Source: Acetobacter malorum
GTDB lineage: Bacteria > Pseudomonadota > Alphaproteobacteria > Acetobacterales > Acetobacteraceae
DNA: 59,371 bases
Reading direction: 5' to 3'
Assembly: GCF_002153605.1 (NCBI RefSeq)
Contig: NZ_JOPG01000011.1
Location: forward strand, 1-59,371
Below, one piece after another: positions 55,274 to 59,371 of the stretch. The position numbers were made by a program, and so were the translations under genes. Under the pieces are notes generated by a model. That model did not search any database, was not told the DNA's origin, and saw only the letters and a program-made list of their open reading frames with translations. How positions within the stretch are numbered: the first letter of the stretch is position 1; each line of letters opens with the position of its first letter.

Positions 55274-55903
55274 TCAAAATTCCAGAACATCCCTTTTTCG
55301 CAGCTCTCCCAGCAACGGCAACAAAGGCAATCCAAGTATTGTTGAGTAATCGCCACCGACGTGTTCAAAGAGCTGGCCCCCCGGTCCTTCCACACGGTAA
55401 GCTCCGACGCACTGCAGACAGTTTTCTGCCTCCTGCTGAAGGTATTTTTCGATAAATCTGTCCGAGAACATCCGCATTGTCAGCGTCGCATGGGACAGAT
55501 GTCTCCAGACAATCTCCGTCCTGTCCAAAAGAACGACCGCACTGTGCAGCACATGTGTGCGTCCCCGCAGGCTTCTCAGCTGGGCTCCAGCAGCGTCAAG
55601 ATTCAGAGGCTTGTCGAACCATGCTCCTTCGCACTCCAGCATCTGATCGGCACCGATTATCAAACAGTGCTCTTCAGAACTCATCTGTGCGCAGCGCTGT
55701 GATGCCACTAAACACGCTTTTTCCTCAGCGAGTTTGAGAGCCACCTCCCTGACGTTGCGTCCTTCTGCTTTCCAGTGTGACTTGAGCCCATCCTCGTCAA
55801 CAGACGCAGGATAGCACGCGCACTCTATGCCGCTCTGCTTCAGTAACTTGAGTCTGGTCTGCGAGCCGCTCGCCAGAATCAGCCTTATGGCATCGTTTTT
55901 CAT
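55274..55903 (-). CDS. maf: Maf nucleotide pyrophosphatase
   Basis: 209 residues from MKNDAIRLILASGSQTRLKLLKQSGI, the usual Maf start; an ATG at 55948 that shares its A with the pyrC stop (TGATG) is an alternative. Conserved LIIGADQMLECEG and VGAYRVEGPGGQLFEHVGGDYSTILGLPL. Hydrolyses non-canonical nucleotides, and in bacteria links to cell-division control. Confidence 0.92.
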   Translation of the reverse strand: MKNDAIRLILASGSQTRLKLLKQSGIECACYPASVDEDGLKSHWKAEGRNVREVALKLAEEKACLVASQRCAQMSSEEHCLIIGADQMLECEGAWFDKPLNLDAAGAQLRSLRGRTHVLHSAVVLLDRTEIVWRHLSHATLTMRMFSDRFIEKYLQQEAENCLQCVGAYRVEGPGGQLFEHVGGDYSTILGLPLLPLLGELRKRDVLEF

Positions 55904-55947
55904 CAGGTCGCCAGCCCTCTCACGAGGACATGATTTTCCGGGGAACA

Positions 55948-57312
55948 TCAGGAAGCGGGCCTGTCAGTCGCATCAAATCTTAGCGGCATTCCCGCGGGTT
56001 CCCCGAGAAGTTCTCCTTCCCACATCACCCGCTTCCCTCTTATGACGGTGCCGACAGGTCTCCCCGTCAGCCTCTTGCCCACGAAAGGAGACCAGCCGCA
56101 TTTCGATGCCAGCCAGCGTTCCTCAATGGTCCAGGATGCCCTGAGATCGACGATTGAGAAATCCGCATCGTACCCGACGGCAATACGGCCCTTTCGCACC
56201 AGACCGAAGAGACGTTGAGGCCCGGCGGACGTCAGATCGACCAGACGACGCAGCGTCAGTCGCTCGTTGGCCACATGATCCAGCATCAGAGGCAACAGGG
56301 TCTGCACCCCCGGCATGCCGGAAGGAGAGGAAGGATAGCTCCTGTTCTTTGACTCCAGAGAATGAGGGGCATGATCGGACCCGATCACATCCGGCATTCC
56401 CTGACCGAGCCAATGCCATAATCCGTCTCTGTGTGCTCCCGACCGTATGGGAGGATTCATCTGCGCGAGCGTACCCAGCCGAGGATAAACGTCTTCTCCG
56501 GCAAGAGTGAGATGCTGGGGAGTTAGTTCACAACTAGCAATATCCCGATGACGGGAAATGAGAGCCAGCTCCTGTGGCGTCGTCACATGAAGGATGTGCA
56601 CTCTGCGCCCCGTTTTACGTGCCAGATGTAATACCCGATCAGTCGCCCGAAGCGCACTCTCGTCGTCCCGCCACACCGGATGGCTGGCCGCATCACCCGC
56701 CACTCTCAAATTCATGCGCTCTTTGAGGCGGTCTTCATCCTCGGCATGAACCGCCACGCGGCGCACACCGGAACGAAGCACTCGCTCCAGCATGGTATCT
56801 TCAGAAATCAGAAGATTTCCCGTTGAAGATCCCATGAAAACCTTGATCCCGGCTGTTCCGGCAAGTTTTTCGAGTTCACCGCACCGGTCGGCATTATCGA
56901 CTGTCGCGCCGATATAAAAAGCATGGTCGCACCACATACGGTTCCTGGCACGGGCGAGCTTGTCAGCCAGCGCTTCCGGCGTAGACGTCGTCGGCCTGGT
57001 GTTGGGCATTTCGAAAACACCCGTTACACCTCCCAGAACAGCAGCACGACTGCCGGATTCCAGATCCTCGCTCTCCGTCGCTCCCGGTTCCCGGAAATGC
57101 ACCTGCGTGTCGATCACACCGGGCAGAATGGTCAGGCCCGTGCAATCCAGTTCCGCTGCCGCCTTTCCAGTTCCACCGATGGCAGCGATCATTTCCCCAC
57201 GCACATATACGTCGGTCGTCACGGTCGCATCCGGCAGCACGACGGACCCACCTTTCAGAACCAGATCGAACAGGTCGCTCTCCACCGTTGATACGGGCAA
57301 TCCATGAAACAT
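55948..57312 (-). CDS. pyrC: Dihydroorotase (class I)
   Basis: 454 residues. Amidohydrolase metal motif VIDTQVHFREPG, then FEMPNTRPTT, VHAEDEDR, HILHVTTPQELAL and the catalytic VIGSDHAPHSLESK. Converts carbamoyl-aspartate to dihydroorotate in pyrimidine synthesis. Coupled to maf downstream, cysS upstream. Confidence 0.93.
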   Translation of the reverse strand: MFHGLPVSTVESDLFDLVLKGGSVVLPDATVTTDVYVRGEMIAAIGGTGKAAAELDCTGLTILPGVIDTQVHFREPGATESEDLESGSRAAVLGGVTGVFEMPNTRPTTSTPEALADKLARARNRMWCDHAFYIGATVDNADRCGELEKLAGTAGIKVFMGSSTGNLLISEDTMLERVLRSGVRRVAVHAEDEDRLKERMNLRVAGDAASHPVWRDDESALRATDRVLHLARKTGRRVHILHVTTPQELALISRHRDIASCELTPQHLTLAGEDVYPRLGTLAQMNPPIRSGAHRDGLWHWLGQGMPDVIGSDHAPHSLESKNRSYPSSPSGMPGVQTLLPLMLDHVANERLTLRRLVDLTSAGPQRLFGLVRKGRIAVGYDADFSIVDLRASWTIEERWLASKCGWSPFVGKRLTGRPVGTVIRGKRVMWEGELLGEPAGMPLRFDATDRPAS

Positions 57313-57419
57313 CGGAGCCTGTCCTGCTGCTGGAGGTCGTTCTGCTTTTTAAGTTCCTTCACACGCGTTCCGGATGAAAGATAGGAAGTCTTCATAGTGA
57401 CGATCATGCCGTGTTCTGG

Positions 57420-58844
57420 TTAACTCTGACAGGACGTCCGACTGCCGATCACGCGCCAACGCGTCCCCAGAGGCGTGTCTTCGAGAAAGATCCCTTGACC
57501 CCGCAGCATATCTCGCAGGCGATCAGCTTCAGCAAAATCCCGTCTGTCGCGTGCTTCGATTCGTCGCCTCACCAGGTCCGATACGATTGCGTCTGACTCG
57601 ACGGAAAATGACGTCTGCTCTTCTTTTCGCAAGAATCCCAACAGGCGGAGTCCGCCTACCAGTTCTGTGCGCAGGCGGGTTTTTACGGACGGCACTTCTG
57701 CACGCCGCAGACGGTGCGCGGTCTCGAACAGAGTGCTCAATCCGGCCGGCGTGTTGAGATCATCATCAAGCGCTCGCGCCACGCTCAGTTCGGTAGAGCC
57801 ATCGACACTATCCTCCTGAGCGAGGTGGTCTGTGTCCGAAAGAAGGCGACGCAGACGCTGCAAAGTCCGCCTGCACCGATCAAGAAGCTCCTTCGACCAG
57901 TCCAGGGGCTGCCGATAATGCGCCGAGAGCAGCGCGAGTCTGATGGCTTCTCCATCCGCTTCCTTCAGAAGATCATGAACAAGCACGACATTGCCCAGGG
58001 ACTTCGACATTTTTCTCCCCTCGACAGTGACAAAGCCATTATGAACCCAGAACTTGCAATACTCTGCGCCATCACGCGCCGAGACACTTTGCGCAATTTC
58101 GTTTTCATGATGGGGAAAGATAAGATCCTGCCCTCCTCCATGAAGATCAATCGGCAAACCGAGCCGGTTTTCGGTCATAGCCGAGCACTCGATATGCCAC
58201 CCGGGCCTGCCGCGGCCCCAGGGGCTCTCCCACCCCGGAAGATCAGGAGTGGATGGCTTCCACAACACAAAGTCGGCAGGGTCATGCTTGAACGGTGCAA
58301 TCTCCACTCGCCCCCCAGCCATCAGGTCTTTTTGTTTCCTGCCCGACAAAACGCCATATTGCTCGAAAGACGGCACATGAAAAAGCACATGCCCTTCCGC
58401 GACGTAGGCGTGCCCCCTGTCGATCAGACGACTGATGATCGAAATGATATCGGGAATGTGGTCAGTCACACGCGGTTCAAAGTCGGGGGTAAGCAGACCC
58501 AACGCCTTCATATCGGAACGATAGGCATCAATAAAACGATCCGTGAGCACCCTGATAGACTGACCCGTGCGCGCGGCTTCAGCGTTGATCTTGTCGTCGA
58601 CATCTGTGAAGTTACGTGCATAGAGCACACGCGAATATTTTTGACGCAAGACGCGATACAGAAGATCAAAGACAACCGCCGAACGGGCATTGCCCAGATG
58701 AGCGTAGTTATAGACGGTAGGGCCGCAAACATACAGTGTGACCCTGTTCGGATCACGAGGCTGGAACCTCTGCTTTCTTCCCGAAAGCGTATTTGTCAGA
58801 AACAGGGCATGACGACCCGGATCTGTTCCAGTTTCTTTCATCAT
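57420..58844 (-). CDS. cysS: Cysteinyl-tRNA synthetase
   Basis: 474 residues. Class I signatures NYAHLGNARS (HIGH-like) near residue 45 and KMSKSLGN near 280; zinc ligands CGPTVYNY, the Cys of HIECSAM and the His residues of LHGGGQDLIFPHHENE. The start ATGATG overlaps the stop of the upstream gene. Confidence 0.95.
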   Translation of the reverse strand: MMKETGTDPGRHALFLTNTLSGRKQRFQPRDPNRVTLYVCGPTVYNYAHLGNARSAVVFDLLYRVLRQKYSRVLYARNFTDVDDKINAEAARTGQSIRVLTDRFIDAYRSDMKALGLLTPDFEPRVTDHIPDIISIISRLIDRGHAYVAEGHVLFHVPSFEQYGVLSGRKQKDLMAGGRVEIAPFKHDPADFVLWKPSTPDLPGWESPWGRGRPGWHIECSAMTENRLGLPIDLHGGGQDLIFPHHENEIAQSVSARDGAEYCKFWVHNGFVTVEGRKMSKSLGNVVLVHDLLKEADGEAIRLALLSAHYRQPLDWSKELLDRCRRTLQRLRRLLSDTDHLAQEDSVDGSTELSVARALDDDLNTPAGLSTLFETAHRLRRAEVPSVKTRLRTELVGGLRLLGFLRKEEQTSFSVESDAIVSDLVRRRIEARDRRDFAEADRLRDMLRGQGIFLEDTPLGTRWRVIGSRTSCQS

Positions 58845-59371
58845 GACGGTCGATTTCCCGGATAGAGATATAGAGTGCGATAAGGACCTTCCCGACCGTC
58901 ACATTCTGTCTTGGCGTCCAGCCGCTGCATTATGAAATCCGCTCCTGAGGCCTGCCAGACAGTCCAGGTGCCACAATCCCCTAAACTGTCGTCCCGATGA
59001 AGCGACGTCAGAACACCTGACTGATCATCGTAGGTCACATTGAACAGATAGGGTGACGTGTTCCAGACCCCATGGTCCCATTGCCTGAATGTCAGAAGCT
59101 CTACAGGTGAAGAGGGCATAGCCCGGATCACTACCTGCGTTGTTTCTGACAGTCTGACCGTGCAGGGTATGATCCAAATACGGCCCTTGTTCTCTGGGAG
59201 GCTGCCCATCCGATAGGCCTGCCGTCCTGAGGGATTATGTGCATAATGCGTGCAGCCCTCCGGTATGACGTCCTGCACCATAGCGGGAAGATCGAAGCCC
59301 TTAGCATTACTGGGTGTAGAGTTTGTTACACCCAGAAGAAACACATAGAACAATAATCGCTTTTTCCGACC
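58841..59371 (-). CDS. DUF1176-like secreted protein (partial at window edge)
   Basis: At least 176 residues; the frame is open to the window edge (GRKKRLLFYVFLLGVTNSTPSNA reads like a signal peptide), so the true start is outside. C-terminal part GDCGTWTVWQASGADFIMQRLDAKTECDGREGPYRTLYLYP fits DUF1176. Function unknown. Overlaps the cysS start by 4 nt. Confidence 0.65.
   Translation of the reverse strand, partial: GRKKRLLFYVFLLGVTNSTPSNAKGFDLPAMVQDVIPEGCTHYAHNPSGRQAYRMGSLPENKGRIWIIPCTVRLSETTQVVIRAMPSSPVELLTFRQWDHGVWNTSPYLFNVTYDDQSGVLTSLHRDDSLGDCGTWTVWQASGADFIMQRLDAKTECDGREGPYRTLYLYPGNRPS

Overview
The window looks like a piece of an acetic acid bacterium genome (Acetobacteraceae, alphaproteobacteria). 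I infer this from the high-GC coding style, the type of conjugation backbone, an initiator tRNA with alphaproteobacterial features, and the FeSOD and MesD/MesX genes; there is no 16S gene to confirm it. Roughly the first 45 kb is an integrative and conjugative element (ICE) with an iron-uptake cargo. The last 14 kb looks like ordinary chromosome with insertion-sequence scars.

Left end and cargo (1-14.9 kb). The window opens on the 3' half of an initiator tRNA-fMet gene (24-68), which looks like an attachment-site repeat, followed by a tyrosine recombinase. Next comes a minus-strand block. It holds an orphan RND pump, a Fur-like regulator without Fur metal ligands, two TonB-type proteins, ExbD, ExbB, a small membrane protein, a PepSY membrane protein, a TonB-dependent receptor with a signalling domain, FecR and a FecI-type sigma factor. 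Three promoter-like sites with the same spacing precede the receptor, the PepSY/Exb/TonB operon and the RND gene. A Fur-like box precedes fecI. Together they suggest that iron starvation induces FecIR, and FecI then drives the uptake genes. A degenerate tandem array of about 23 bp pitch lies between the receptor and the PepSY promoter.

Conjugation core (14.9-36.9 kb). A LysR gene converges on a trb-type secretion operon (DUF2274, trbI, G, F, L, J, E, D, C, B), then a ribbon-helix-helix gene and the coupling protein traG. A small defence/stability patch follows (Abi-family protein, Phd/VapC toxin-antitoxin). The transfer genes resume with a DUF3363 relaxase, lytic transglycosylase, DUF736, TraF-like peptidase, DUF2840, the replication initiator repA, an AlpA-like regulator and DUF6499/DUF2285. 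An origin-like cluster of iterons, two perfect DnaA boxes and an AT-rich stretch lies inside the 3' end of repA.

Maintenance module (37.0-45.3 kb). XRE regulator, a 45-residue small gene, DUF736, DUF2493, a Toprim/primase-like protein, HU, DUF932 and a large ParB. The gaps between these genes hold unusually strong secondary-structure elements, the best being a 142-nt element at 37643-37784 that folds into a four-way junction with no unpaired junction bases.

Chromosomal-looking right part (45.4-59.4 kb). A LysR regulator diverges from metF-queH; mesD-mesX encode a folate-independent methionine synthase pair; then a PIG-L deacetylase, an IS5-type remnant, an intact IS5-family element that interrupts a gene, sodB, and a maf-pyrC-cysS cluster ending in a gene cut by the window edge. 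No second copy of the tRNA-fMet end was found by eye, so the right boundary of the ICE is unresolved.
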